In this document: positions 38,007 to 51,400 of the stretch, piece after piece
Numbering within the stretch: position 1 is the stretch's first letter
Layout of the letters: every line of letters begins with the position of its first letter
NCBI RefSeq assembly: GCF_041296385.1
Contig: NC_091017.1
Span: forward strand, 52,512,214-52,576,213
Origin: Aphelocoma coerulescens
Taxonomy: Eukaryota > Chordata > Aves > Passeriformes > Corvidae
Reading direction: 5' to 3'
Length of the DNA stretch: 64,000 bases
Translations under genes and position numbers: made by a program
The notes under the pieces: generated by a model
What the model saw: only the letters and a program-made list of their open reading frames with translations
Database searches by the model: none
What the model was told of the DNA's origin: nothing

Positions 38007-38200
38007 CAGAATCACAGAATCACAGGATAAGCTGACTTGAAAGGCACCCTCAAGGTTCATCAAGTCCAACTCCTGGTCCTGCACAGAACATCCACAAGAG
38101 TCACACCATGTGCCTGACAGCATTGTCCAAACACTTCTTGAGCTCTCTCAGGCTTGGTGCTGTGACCACTTCCCTGGGGAGCCTGTCAAGTAATACTTGT
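38007..38200 (-). mobile_element. CR1 LINE 3' UTR fragment
   Basis: On the plus strand the fragment opens with octamer-type repeats (CAGAATCACAGAATCACAGG), the complement of a CR1 3' terminus. It continues through 'ttcatcaagtccaactcctggtcctgcac', 'agagtcacaccatgtgcctga', 'cattgtccaaacacttcttgagctc' and 'cttggtgctgtgaccacttccctggggagcctgt'. This is the 3' UTR of a CR1 of the type whose tail is also found on the tRNA-Ile SINE at 34863-35010. Similarity fades near 38190-38215. No coding part remains, so the copy is strongly 5'-truncated. Confidence 0.9.
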
Positions 38201-41200
38201 CCAAGTTTGCCTCTGAAGTATCTCCCCCCTCCATAAGTCTCATCATCAGAACTGTGATTTGCTCTACCTGTCCTCCACATTTTCTCATGGAGCTAGCAGA
38301 AGTTAGTTTGATTGTAAGCTCCCAGAATCTATTCCCTGCACTGAGACAATGGAGGTTGCCCTAGCACATGCAGAGAAAAGCATTGTAGGCTCTAGTCCTT
38401 GGGAACAGGAGATTAAGTCCATTGCCAGAGCAGCCACATCAGAGAGGAGCACAGACCCTTGATGGACATCAGAGTCTAAGTGGGGCCTGTTTAGATGGTT
38501 AAGACCACTCATGAGATGGGACCAATATCCTATTTTTTCCAAAGTGATTTAACCAAAACCAAATACAAACAGGAGTATCTCCTCCTCTCAATCTCAGACA
38601 TTCTACAGAAGAAAGAAAGTTATCAGACTTTAGATGTCTTATTTCAGTCATATATGACTCTTGATTTATTTCACAGCCTGAATAATTTCTGATGACTATA
38701 ACGGGTCTTATGATAAAGAAAAAAAAAATTAAAATTCCAGTTAGGAAAATACTATATTCTCATTTAATTTCAGGTTTTAATATTGATGAAGGATTTTTTG
38801 TTTCCACACTGTAGTGGTCATTTAAAATAATCTATCCAACAAACAATGAGGAATCAAAATACCACTGAGGTGGAATTTCTCTTGCTGAGGGAGCCACTGT
38901 GGTATCTAAGTGATTTCATCAACTTACCTCATTCTCTATACTGCATGCAGCATGACATGTCAAGTATCAGCCTCACCCAAATTTTAAACAGTAAAGAACC
39001 CCAGCATTGCCTACATCATACTGTACTGTCCAAAATGAAACCTGAGCTACAGATTGCTGAACTTTTAACTCTTCTGGGTAAAGATTTTCCTACTTAATGT
39101 CTTCTCTCATCACAGAGGTCATTTATGTCTTCCTGATGTCTCCTCTGCAAAAGTGGAAAATAATTAACTCCTCTATTCCAATCACTGCATTTTCTTCATA
39201 TTCTGTGAATGGAGACTCCTGAGGGCTGCCCACAAGCTGATGTGTCTGCTCACAGTGGAGGCTCTTCTGAAGTGAGCAGGGCACTTCTGGCCATGCTCAT
39301 CTTCTGCACAGAATACTTAATGATATCCTGTCTCCCTTCAGCCAGTCTCACTCCTGATTTTCAGATATTCACCCTTCCAACCCAAGACCAAACCCTCTGT
39401 GGAGAGACCACACAGACAGAAACAGCAGAGGTTCCTCCCCTTACCATGCCAGGCACAGCTGGTAGACCCAAACTTGGCCACTAATCTCCAGCTGGGGATG
39501 TGATTAAAGCCAGATGCTCTGCCAAGCATGTTGTCTACCTTGATCTGCACTAACCCCCTTCTGGTCCACTTTCCTCTGCCCTCTTTCCAGACAGCAGCAG
39601 AAGCCTCCCATGGGCTTCCTCAGGAGGTATTTGCTGGCAAGGCACAACTCACACAGATCTCTCAGCTACACACAGCTCCCTTCTTCTTTGATCAAAGGAC
39701 ACACAAGTCCACTGAGCTCCAGAGCAGGCTGAAAACCTTATTGTTTCCTCCAGCTCTTCATGATGGGGAACAGAGTACAGCCTGGGAGCCTGGGAGCTGA
39801 CAAGGTATTTCTGGGTTTCAGATTTCCAGCAATTCACTCTCATTCAGGGGTTGTGGTAGTGAAGAACACTGTATTTTGCTTTCTCTTCTTGATATTTATA
39901 TTGGGTATTGTGCAATCCAAAGAATCAACGATCTGGTTCTTGAGATGCAGTGACCTCTCATGGCACTTGTGCTGCCTATCACCATAGAAAATGTAGCCTC
40001 TGAAGTCTGTGGTGAGCTTTACATTCAAACACTCTTCAGTCTAAAAGTATAAGTAGTAACTACTTCAGGAGTCCTCTGGCATCCATGTGGCCATCCAGGA
40101 GCTGCTTCTTGCATCTGGAACATGTGAAAATCTGATTTCAAAAGAAGTTACTGCTCATGCATGAACTAGGTTGCTGGTAACAGACTGGCCAATGGATTGC
40201 TTCCAGTACACTTCAGCTAAAAATAAAAAATGTCTGGAAGAAAATTTTCTTCCACTTGCTGTAGATTGCTAAGTAGATATCCTGAAGCATTATGCCTTTC
40301 TCTACAAGACTCACCTGAGCCCAGGTGGAGCATATTTTAAGCCTTGAGAATGACACCAAAGCTCTAAATATCATTCTTTAATTTGTTGTAGGATCTTTGA
40401 AGGCCATCTAACTACACCACTCCCTCCTATTCTGGGACACCTCTATCCAGATGAGACAGGCTCACAGATTTTAGGTGTGAAGTAGAGACATAATCAATGT
40501 AGAATTAGAAGAAGAGACAGGAAACTTCTGAGTGTGAAGTTTACTTATCTTTATAGAAAATGTCTCACATAAACCAGATCTATGCCCAGAGCTCTGTCTC
40601 AATTCATAGTAAGCCCTTAGGAAAGGATATGTGCAGCTAATGTAAAACAAATGTCTATTTTGGCAGGGCCTGCAGCTAATGTCAGTTTTTTCCCCCTTTG
40701 CTAAAGAAATAAGAAAATCGTCACAATGAAATAGACTGACTGAAATACTTTGGTTTTCTCTTAACCGTTTGAGTGCTTCTCTGATACACAACATATGTGA
40801 CAGACCTTATCTCTGTGGTTCATGAAGAGGAAAAAAATGCTGAAGAAATCATGCTCATTTTCATTAAAACATACAATGTCCTCAGGAAGGAAGTTCAGAG
40901 TTGAAAACAGATATGCTTCATGGCTTGATAGCGCTCAGTAAGGACTGTTTTAATTGGAGTGTAACTTCTAAACTTTGTTTTGCTGGACTCTGGCCAGAAA
41001 CAGAACAAGAGCACCATGCAACCTTTAAACTGTTTTCTAAAGAAAACAGAAGCCTAGAGAGGGCAGAATTATTAGCTGTGGCTAATACCTCAAAGCAAAT
41101 TAACATAAAGTATAGTTATTGTTCGTTTCTGGGGCAAGAGCAGTACTGTCAACACAAGCACAGAAACCACCAGAAAACAATTCATCATCAGGATTATGGC

Positions 41201-44200
41201 CACTAAGCCATATAAACCATACCAAACCACAACCCAGAACACAAGTAAGAGTCTGACTTTAACTCAGTAACAACATGAATTGAGGGTCACAAAACAGCCT
41301 GTAGGATGCTGGCTCATACCATGGTTGAGAAATTATTAATACAGAATTACCAGGGCTGGTAGAAAATTCCGCGAATTTTACCTTTCTTGGGCCTGAAGGA
41401 TCTCATTGCCCAAAGCTTTGTCTCTTCTGGGACAGCAGATTCAAAAGGCTGCGAGAGTGTACAGGAGAGGAATCACTCCTCTACCATGCTTCCTTTCCTT
41501 AGGCAGCTGCTGGAAGCATGGTTACAGGGAGACCAGACTGGCCTTGGTTTCATCAGGCCATTGCAGTCTTCCACTCTCCCCCAAGCGTGCAGCTGAGGAG
41601 GCTCACATGCTGAACCCAGGTGCAGCACCTTGCCCTTGTGATTCCTAAAACCATGCACCCACTTCTTGAGCCTGTCCGAGCTGATACAGGCAGTCACAGA
41701 GTCACTGCTATGTAACATTGGGAGAAAGCCACCAAAGAGTTTTCTGGGACAGGAGTTAGAAAATGTTCCTCATGTAAGAAAAGAAACAGTCATCTGGTTT
41801 TTGACTACTTCCATGTTAAAGCCAATAAGCCTCTTTGGCCCTTTAAAAATAAGGGGATTTCACCAGAGAAAGCAGTAAGGCAAGTAGGCATTGTAGCTTT
41901 CCACATTTGAAGAGAAATTCAAGCTACTGGCATGACCTAAGTTTTGAGACACAGGCTTTTCAAGAAACAAAAGAGGCCAGGAGCTTTTAAACTGATCTGG
42001 AAGTTGCTAACATGAGTTTTGCTGGAGTGACTGATATGTCAGGCAGCCATTTCTCTACCTTCAATACAAGGAGTAATATTCCACAAAATAACAGCTCACA
42101 GCCAGCAATGACCAAATGAATCTTCTTGTAATCATTCTGTCTGCCCAGACATTGTCTCTTTGCTCTGATCTTCCATCTTTGTGCTTCAGCCCAAATGCCT
42201 TTGTGCCTCAGACCTTCCTGACTACACTGACTGAGGCTTTGTTCAGCTTTTACTGCAAGGTCTAACACCCTGGTCTTCAGTCTCAATGGGCACCAGCTCC
42301 CTGAACTGCCCCTGAGCTCGTGTCTCTGCTGGTCTTCCTACTTCTGTCTTCCCTACAAATTTAACCTCAGACTTCCTGTCTGCTGGGCTTCTCTGCACAC
42401 TGGCCAGCAAAGAGCTGCCGATAAAATGATGGAGGTAAGAGTCATTAGATCCACAAAAAACCTAATGTTAAAGACTTCAGTCAAAAGTCACCACCTGGGT
42501 AGTGAATTAGGCCCACCAGAGAACTTTTCTACAGCAGGAATTTCACAACCTTTTTGTAGCCAATACAGATTCAGGACATAGACTTCAGATTGTTTCAGTT
42601 CAAATAAGGAAAACACCTGCTAGTTTAGGAGGACAATTTGCTAAGAAGCCTGTTTCTCTCAGTTAGTTATCCAGCCACATAAATTGTTGGGAAGATGAAC
42701 AAAAAGGTGTCTCTATCTTGAAGATGCCAACTCTGAAAGACATAAAACAATAAAGAATATTCTAGGCTAGAAGCTCCCTTCATTTATTTGGATTCGGTTT
42801 GATTCAGTATAGCGTGGGGTGGATCTTAAATTAATGCCTTCAACACAGCTTGAAGATAAGTTTTGTTTAGGAACTGTCCTTATCTCAGATATCAATCACA
42901 GAGCATCAGTCCAAAAAAGACTGATGCAGAAGGAAGAGGCTCTAGAAACATCCATCTCATCATTTGGTAATTGCAAAGGACAAAGTCATCTTACAAACCA
43001 TTAAAAATTGTTCAGAGACTTTGGCCATCATTTAGCAAAAGAAAAAGACATCAGAGACCATCTAGAGCTGGCCACAGAGAAGTTACCAAAGTCACCGTGA
43101 AGATTATCGTGTTCTGTGCTACACACAGATGTTACCCTTGGGTGCAGGAGTGCACCCACTTATTTTTCTGTGCTGGATTTTAAAAGCAAGCAATGACAAA
43201 TGGACCCAGACGATGTGGGAAAGCCTACAGCACAGGCTCTGAGTCAACAGAAAAGACTGTGGTTCCAACAGCTTGTAGAACACAGATGATCCTGAAATAG
43301 CTGGCAGACCTCTCTAACCATCTTGGCTAAATCTAATTCCAACATGTTGCATGCTAAAAACAAACCAAACCAACAGAGAAGCATAATCAGCAAGGATGGA
43401 ATTTCCATCAACAAAAGCGAAATAAGACTGTGCAAAACCAGCCAAATTTGCAGCTTTACAGATGTGCAGAGTTCTGTAGGGCTGCCATGACAGGAAATAC
43501 ATTTGAGGCTTCTACAGGATCCTGAAAAAACTCCACACACTTAGTGGAAATGGGAGAATATTTCTCTGCTTACCTGAATGCAACAGAACTTTTCTGGAAT
43601 TTTAAGAATCCCTCATGACTCCTCTTGTCTTGGTTTTCTTGTACCTCAAAATTCCTAATACTGGACAGAGATGCTACTGCATGTGGTTTGGGGACAGCAT
43701 TATGACACAAGTACACAAAAAATACCCCATGAAATAATGCTGGTCTGGTACAATAAAATTTAAGACCTTGCAGATAAACAATTATGTCACCCATTCGAAG
43801 TATCTGAATATAAATTATCCTTGGCACAGCTCAGGTGTCTTCTAGCAATCACAGCTACTTCAGAAACAAAGCCTCAAACACACAAATTGGGAAATGGAAA
43901 CCCTGTCAGCAGCCGAAATTGTCATTAATAGATGCTGCGCCTATGCCAGGGTCTTCCATGCTTTCTCTCTTGGACAATGCATGTGCTTTGCATTAAATAC
44001 AGCCATAGTGATTCAGAAAATCTCACAATTTCTTTTTCCTCTAATCATTTTGCCTCGGAAACCTACTAATGTGTCCATAATCCAATGGGAAGTCACTGGA
44101 ATTCAAATTGGAGTTTTAACTTCCTGTAATAGTGTTTCTCAGGGATTTAGCTCTCCAGCCAACATTCCTGTGCAGCTGGCTTGCAATGGATTTGCAAAAT

Positions 44201-47200
44201 GGTAACACCAGGACCTCTTCTGGCTCAGCAAGGACCAAGATCTGATCACCTGAATGGTTTTATTTCCTGGAGCCTGATGGAGCTTGTTAGGAAACAACAA
44301 GGTTCTTAGGAGCTTATGCTCTCCAGTCACCATCTTCCTGGGCTTCTATGAGTCTTCCTAAAGTACCTGGTGAGTGAGTGCTTCCAGATGTTCTGCAGAC
44401 TTCAGGGCTGTGAGCAGTGTAACTCCAGCATGAAGTGGGTCCCTGTGGGAGCACAAGGCAAAATTGCAACCAGCCATGACTGAAAGGACTGCTGAGACAC
44501 CTGAGTAGCACTTCTGGCTACACCAGACCACCTGTTCTGCTGACATTAGCCAAGTTTTTCAGTGTCCACCCAGATTTCTTGCAAACACTGTCCTTGGGCT
44601 GCACCTCTCCTTCCATGCCCAACTGCAAGTAGGTAGAGAAGGGACAGAGCTTTTGTTCAGAGAAGAAAAATACTGGGAAGGAATAGGTGGTTAATTTTTC
44701 TGACTAAGCAATCAACTCTATTCTTCTCAAAGATAAGATGTGGGAACTTTTTTTATGGGGAAAAGCAGATGATTAAAAAACTGCATGCCTCTTCATTCTT
44801 TTAATCTGGAAAGTTTTATGGAAAAGACAAAATCACTTTTTTTCATTTTGCTGAAACCAAAAGGTCTTTGTTCTTTTACTCCCCTACCAAAGATAGGATA
44901 GAATATGCCATCTTGTCTTCTGTCTCCCACATCTTTCCCTGCCTCTGTGTCTGTGGCCATGTGAAATCCTGCTAATCCAGCCTTTTGCATGGAGGTGAAG
45001 ACATCACTCATAACTGTGCACTTAGAGCAGCTCTCCCAGAAATTTTCAAGCAAGACAATCACTATAGTCCTCTGAAAAAGATGCATGAAATAATCTCTCC
45101 ATGTTAGTATTACATTATTTATGCTTCATTCCAGCTATCTCCTTATTTCCTGTAGACAGCATGTTGATTTATTCATGCTGTCAGCCAGCCTCCTCTGCCT
45201 GTGTTTTCAGTAAAAAACTGAAAGGGAGATTTAGCCACCTACTCCCCAGATGTGCAGTGGCTCCAGCTCTATGGCATCTGTGTAAACATCAGCAATAAAC
45301 TTCTAACTTAGAGATTAAATATGGAGAGTTTTCCTTTCACTTCACATTCAAGCCCCTTGCATTGAAATCTTTTAAAGGCATCTCTGGCATTTTTTGTTAT
45401 GAAAGCATTTTTCATGCTATCCATCAAGGATACATGTCCCCAGAAAACGATCCACCTCTGGGAGACATCAATTCATAGGATAACCCCAGTGTCAAGGCTG
45501 TGACGTTCCCACCAGGGAATATGCCCAGGAAGAGCACAGCTCTGAGCTGTGCAGGTGTTAGACAGGAATCCCAAGGTCTGGTTGAGCTGTGGAGGTGTCA
45601 CTGCTGTCGCATAAATGAGGATAAGAGGAGTTGTCCTGGAGTATTTAAATATTACCAAGTTAATCATGCTGTTTAACTAATGGTACTTACTTATATGTAG
45701 AAAGAAAAACTAATAGATAAAAAAAATTAAAATATCAGCAACTTTCTGCTTATCAACTTAGTGATTAATTCCCTGAAATCAGTGATCTGTTTGAGTATCT
45801 TATAGGAGTCAAAGCAATGCTCATATTAAGCAATATACTACAGAAATGGCCTGGAGGAAGGGCACCAGTGGAGCATAGCTGCCTTGAGAAGTGCATGGCC
45901 TGGAAAGCTCCTTTGCACATGAGACAGGTCCAGTTCATTACCCTAATGACATTATTTTGTTCTACTCAGCTTGTACAAAACATGCCACTGTACTTGAGCC
46001 CACAACATGCTGGGGGGTAGAAGAAGGGCTGCCAGAACGGAAAGGATCAGCACTTGTGTGGGACAGCCAGCAGGGCTGGAGGAGGACAGAGCAGCCTGGT
46101 TCACACCAACACCAGTATTTTCTTAATTGTAGCTTACTACAGTAGTAGATTTTGACCTGCAGGACTCTGAAAGGGAAGGGCCCTCTGTTGTCTTCCACAT
46201 CACTCACTTTTGACTAGGTTTACAACTGCTGGCAAAGGGGGCATTGGCTGGGGGCTGCATTGGTTTTCCTGATGCTTCAGTGCTAGACTTCTCAAACGCG
46301 GAAATATTTTTAATATATTTTAATATAGTTTCTCATTAAAACCCACTTAAATTGCCCTGTTCAATGATGAGTTTAATCCTTGAATGATTAATGCCCACCA
46401 ATGAGAGACAGGAGATTGATGTTATTTCCCTGAGTTGGGAATGTTGCTGGAAGAAGAAAGCACTACACTGACAACAGACAGACAAAGGGCTGTAGACTTA
46501 GCCTGTGTGGCTGGTTTTTCAATTCAGCAACAGCTGATTTCAATCACTTCTAAACAAACTTCTGAAGTATTTTGTACAACCAGCTAATGCCTCTATAAAT
46601 ATCTTCTGTTTAACTATGGACAAATTATCTCCCAGCTTGAAAAGCTAACCAGGATTTGTTGAGGGGGGTGTTTCCTTCATCTGTTTATGACAAATACTTA
46701 TCAATAAGAGACAAACTGTTGCTTTGGAGCTCACACAGCTGAATCCTGCAATGTGTTCTGCGTAGCTATAGAATACAAAACCACTGTGTCCTATTCATCT
46801 TTGTGACTCTGGAAAACTCAGCAGCCATACCATTAAACCCCCTGCCTTGTTAGGGGTTACTTTCTGAGGCAAACGTCAAAACCCAAGAGTGCCCCAAACG
46901 TCAGCTTAATGAGGGGAGTCTTTTGGCCTTATTTCACTTTAGAGTGGAGTCTAAGATCCTGTGTGATACATGGTCTCCTTGGGCCAGAGCATGACTTTGG
47001 CCAGCAGACTGTCCCGCAGAAGGAGCTGCTGACCATCTGCATCCTATCAAAACACATTGGAAATTGCACAAGATAATGTCCTTCTGAGTTAACCTCAGCT
47101 TTGTGGAGCTGTCCAGAGAGCTTCTGGGCTAAAGCACAGGCTTCTGGGAGCATTGGACATTATTCATCCCCTAGATGTTTTCTGCCTGTCTGTGTGTCCA

Positions 47201-48395
47201 TCCCACGTGTCACCCCCAGCACCAGGTGAGCTGTGGACAGGAGTTTCCCCTCAAAGCACACAACAGGCAAGCCAAAGAAGACAGGGAGCCAGGACTTAGC
47301 TGGCTAATGTAGGACAGGGCTCACTGGCAAACAGCGGTGGTCAGGGATCCCTCACTTTTCACAGCCTGAAACCTGCTGCTTGTACCATCCTTGGAGGAAG
47401 ATTCCCACTGGGAAAGGGAAGATGGTACAACACAGGCAATATCCTCCTGCAACCCCTTCACATTTTGCCTTAGCCTCCTCTCTCCCCTCCTGTACCAACA
47501 GGCATAAGAACATAGGTTGGGTTTTCTGACTCAAACACACATTTCTTGACATGCTTTGTTGTAAGCAGGGCCTTTAAAACTACTTTCATAAAAGCTGATG
47601 TGGCTGTGAGAATGATTAAATGTTATATTTGAGTGAAAGCCATGTCTTCCTTTGGTAAACAAAAACCTTCTTAAATAGCCTGATGGGAACTACTCAAAGG
47701 AAGCTGGTGCATTGTACATACCAGCCAAGGCAGAGAGAGCCTGAACAAGCCCAGCTCTGAAAAAATAACTTCTTTCAAATTTTCCACTAGGAATTGTGGG
47801 TGTGCTGTACAACATGGCTCCTGACAAAGGAATTAGTCATTCGAAAAAAAACCCAAAACACTACTGGGGCTTACATATGAGACAAAATGAAAGCATTTAT
47901 ATTTCTGTCTTTCATGAATTCAAAATACATGGTGTCTTGAAAGTGCCATATCAAAATTTAAAGCAATTGTTGAAATCTTGATTTATGCTACACTTAAACC
48001 CAGCTTTGGAACATCTGCTTGTCAATGACTGTATCATTATGAGCAGATGCTGTCTTCAAAGACTCAAACAACACAAGGGGAGGAGATATTTCATTTTTCT
48101 CTATCCTGTGTATATGTATGTACACCCATATACAATAATCCAGAGAAATTGCACTTGAAGAAAAATATGGGGCTATGCCACAGCACCCTGGCATAATAAA
48201 CATATATATGTCTACAGCCATCTATTACACATGAGCCCTATGGCATAGATCCGTAATTTTATCACCATGCAGTTCCCCTTGATTATACTGACAGCCGTAA
48301 CAGGTTCCAAAGAGTTTGGCTTCCATTATATCCTGCAGCTGAAAAAGCTTGGCAAGCAATAACTTAGCAGTAAACTTCAATTTTCCCCTACCTTT

Positions 48396-48440
48396 AAAAA
48401 AAAAATTAAAGAAAGAAAAGAAAAAAGGAAAAGGAAAACT
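48396..48440. repeat. Purine-rich A/G low-complexity tract
   Basis: A run of 10 A is followed by mixed A/G sequence with almost no pyrimidines for about 45 bases. It is low-complexity DNA with no adjacent transposon body. Confidence 0.75.
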
Positions 48441-51400
48441 TTGGCATAATATCCAGGTGTAAAAACAATAGCATAGCAGTAGTGAAACCATTTTGCTGTT
48501 ATCTGCTGGCAATCAGAGAGGTACCAAAAATACAGTCTGTGTATGTATCACTGTTTTCCTCCTTTTAAAGACATGTAAGACAATCCTCCTAGTAAGATAA
48601 TAAAGAAAAATATACCTGAACCTCCTTCTTTTCGAGCAGGAAATTCTTATATACTTGAAAGCTCCTGTGCACATCTATTACTAGAATTTTGCGAATACTA
48701 TCATTATCACAGAGTTATCTGGGGAATGTAGTGATTACCAAGCAGCAAGGAACACATCTGGAGTATGTCTACATAAAGGGTCCAAAAAACGCATACCTTG
48801 ATGCTCTGTGTCCAGAAGAAAACCTTCACTGTCACTGTTCATTAACTGACCTTATATGAAAGGCATGGTTAGAGGGTCCACCCATGAGGTCCTCACCAGG
48901 CTGTGGTTTGTGGATGACACCAATGGTATTTACATCACCACAAGTGATCAGGGGCCATGCAAAAGACTGCCAGCACGTGCAAGAAAACTGAGTTTGGAGT
49001 TTGATATTATGACCCAGATTTGGTACAATGGGAATGTAGAAGACTATTTACACAAGAAGGAAGAAAACTATCCAGACAGGATCTCAAAATCACCTAGAAA
49101 TGGGACAAAGAAATGATTGCTATTGCTGGCAAGGGGCAAACTGACTCACACTTCATTCGTGTGGCTGCACTCTCTTCTGCAGGATCTGGGTTTCCCGTGA
49201 GAAATAACTGAGTAAGGGAACAGCTGAGTACAGATCAGGAGATTCTGGTTTTACCAATTTGATCTTGTGAATGACTATGCCTCTGTCCTTCATTAATGAA
49301 CCTGCTCTCTCCAAATAACATAGGTCTGATTTTTCAATGTAACCTGATTTAATATTACTACTGTGGTTTCCACTATGTTGCCACAAGACAAGGCATTCAA
49401 TTTTAGAAAAAAAGCCACTTCCTCAATTGTACACAGAACTTGAGTACTCAACATTAATACAAGTGCACAAGCAAAATGATTTATTTATCACTGCAAGGCA
49501 ATTTAAAGATTGACTCAATTATTTTCTGTATGATACCTAGAATGCACCTTTCTGTTTTTCCTTTACAGAACAAAAGGGCACAAGTCAGCGGCGTCCTCTG
49601 TGAAGCCAGGTGCAAGCACATGTGGAATATTCTCCTTTGCACCCATTTTTAAGGATAGCCTACCAAGTGTCACTTTTGCAACATCTCTGGAGAAAGGCTT
49701 TTCTCTTCATAGAGACATTTCATCTCTAGGCTTTTTGCACTCCATGAGCCTACATGATACAAAATTTGGTGTTCACAGGTAAAAATGTCTTCTGCTGTCT
49801 GAACTGCCCTGGCCTCTGGAGCAACTGGAAGACACCATAAACCAGGCTGCAAATCAGTCTCCGGTGACACTCTTCAAATGTTGACCAAAGTCATGCATAA
49901 TCCAGGATAAAAATTTTAATAATAATTTCCTAAGAACGTGTTCGCATTTTATTCCAATCCAGTGCAACAGGCATCATAAAACCCCTTAAAAGTCTATGCA
50001 ATAATAGAGTAACATTATTGCTTCTGTCTGAGTCATTTTTTCTGTCCACAGTGAAAAGTAGTCTTGCTAAAAAGCCACCCAGAGGGTTCCAGTGGCTTCA
50101 TCTTCTATACAAAGAGGTTAAAAGCCCTCTACAAAATTCTGATGTTTTTCAGCCAACTATTAGTATCACTTTGTCTGTTTATAACAGCAACATAAAGAAA
50201 CAGAAATTCCTGTTTCTGAAGTCACCATGACACCTATAAAACTGGACAGGCTGAAAGATTAAAACAAAAGCCTAAAAAAAGGTGCAGTATAAATCAGCTA
50301 TCCAAAAATACTTCAAAGGTGATTTCCTAAAATATCATCACATCCACTTTTTTAGAAAATGATGAAAAGGTAAGTATCTAAAAGAATTTGATTAATACTG
50401 ACTGCATGGCTATTCTCATGCCAAAACTGGATAGTACTCGTAAAAACAAGAATAAAAAGATCTTCCATACTTTTAAAGCAAGATAATGTTTTATCTATAC
50501 TTGTCCACCCTTCCAAAAGCAAGTTATATGGCAATGCACTGTGCTGAGAGACATTAAACCTGGAAAACCTATCAAATAGCTACAACATACTTAAAAAAAT
50601 AATCAGTGATAATTGCAGAGACCAGTGAAAAATAATGACACCAAACCAAGTAGATGGCCCATGCAGTTAATATATTTTTTTTGTGTTCTATCTTGGTACA
50701 AAGTGAAGAGCACAAACAAAAAAGAATAAAGCAAACAAAAACAAAACCCATAGAAAATCTCAATTAAACAGACCCTGAATCAAAATTGCAGATCTGAATG
50801 CTCTGAATGTCCATGAAAACATCCAAACAGTCTAATCAATGCAGATGAAGTAAAATTTCACTGTTCATTCAGTGAAAGTCACTAGAAAAAACAACAAACC
50901 AAAATGAATTTGTTATCAGTTTTACATCCCCCCAAATCACTCTATGGCTATCAAACACGACCATGTAGGACTTGATGTAACTCTGTGTCTTGGTCTTGTC
51001 ACAGCTTTCTGTGGGAGATGCTTTCCTGCATCATGTGCCAGATGGACCTCTAATAACACTGAATCCCAACAGCTGAATTTGATGTGTTCTACACAATGGT
51101 AATGGACATGAGTATGTTTATTTGACTAGAAATAAAAACTATTTTTCTGTTGGAACTCAGTCTTGTTTTGAAAGAATCATTTTGTTCCAAATCACTGGGT
51201 GACAACAGAGGGGATGTCAAAAATTCCGTGTCAATAGTCCCTTTGGACAAGAACTGTGTTTGAAGGAATCCTCTAGAAAAATTGCAAAAGATAATTTGGG
51301 ACTTTTAGGCTAAAGCAAACATCATCACCCTAAAATCACTAAGGCAATACATCAAGAGCTAAACTGTGGCTTCAGCATAGAATAGCTGATCTTTATTGAA

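Noticed and set aside
45280..45300. TGTAAACATC word resembling a miR-30 seed
   Set aside because: The bases after the seed do not match the miR-30 family and no complementary arm that would form a hairpin is visible nearby.
48856..49116. Plus-strand open frame with FVDDT (48907-48921), resembling a reverse-transcriptase catalytic box
   Set aside because: Only about four residues match. Neither the upstream nor the downstream sequence follows CR1, retroviral or other RT motifs, unlike the clear CR1 copies here.
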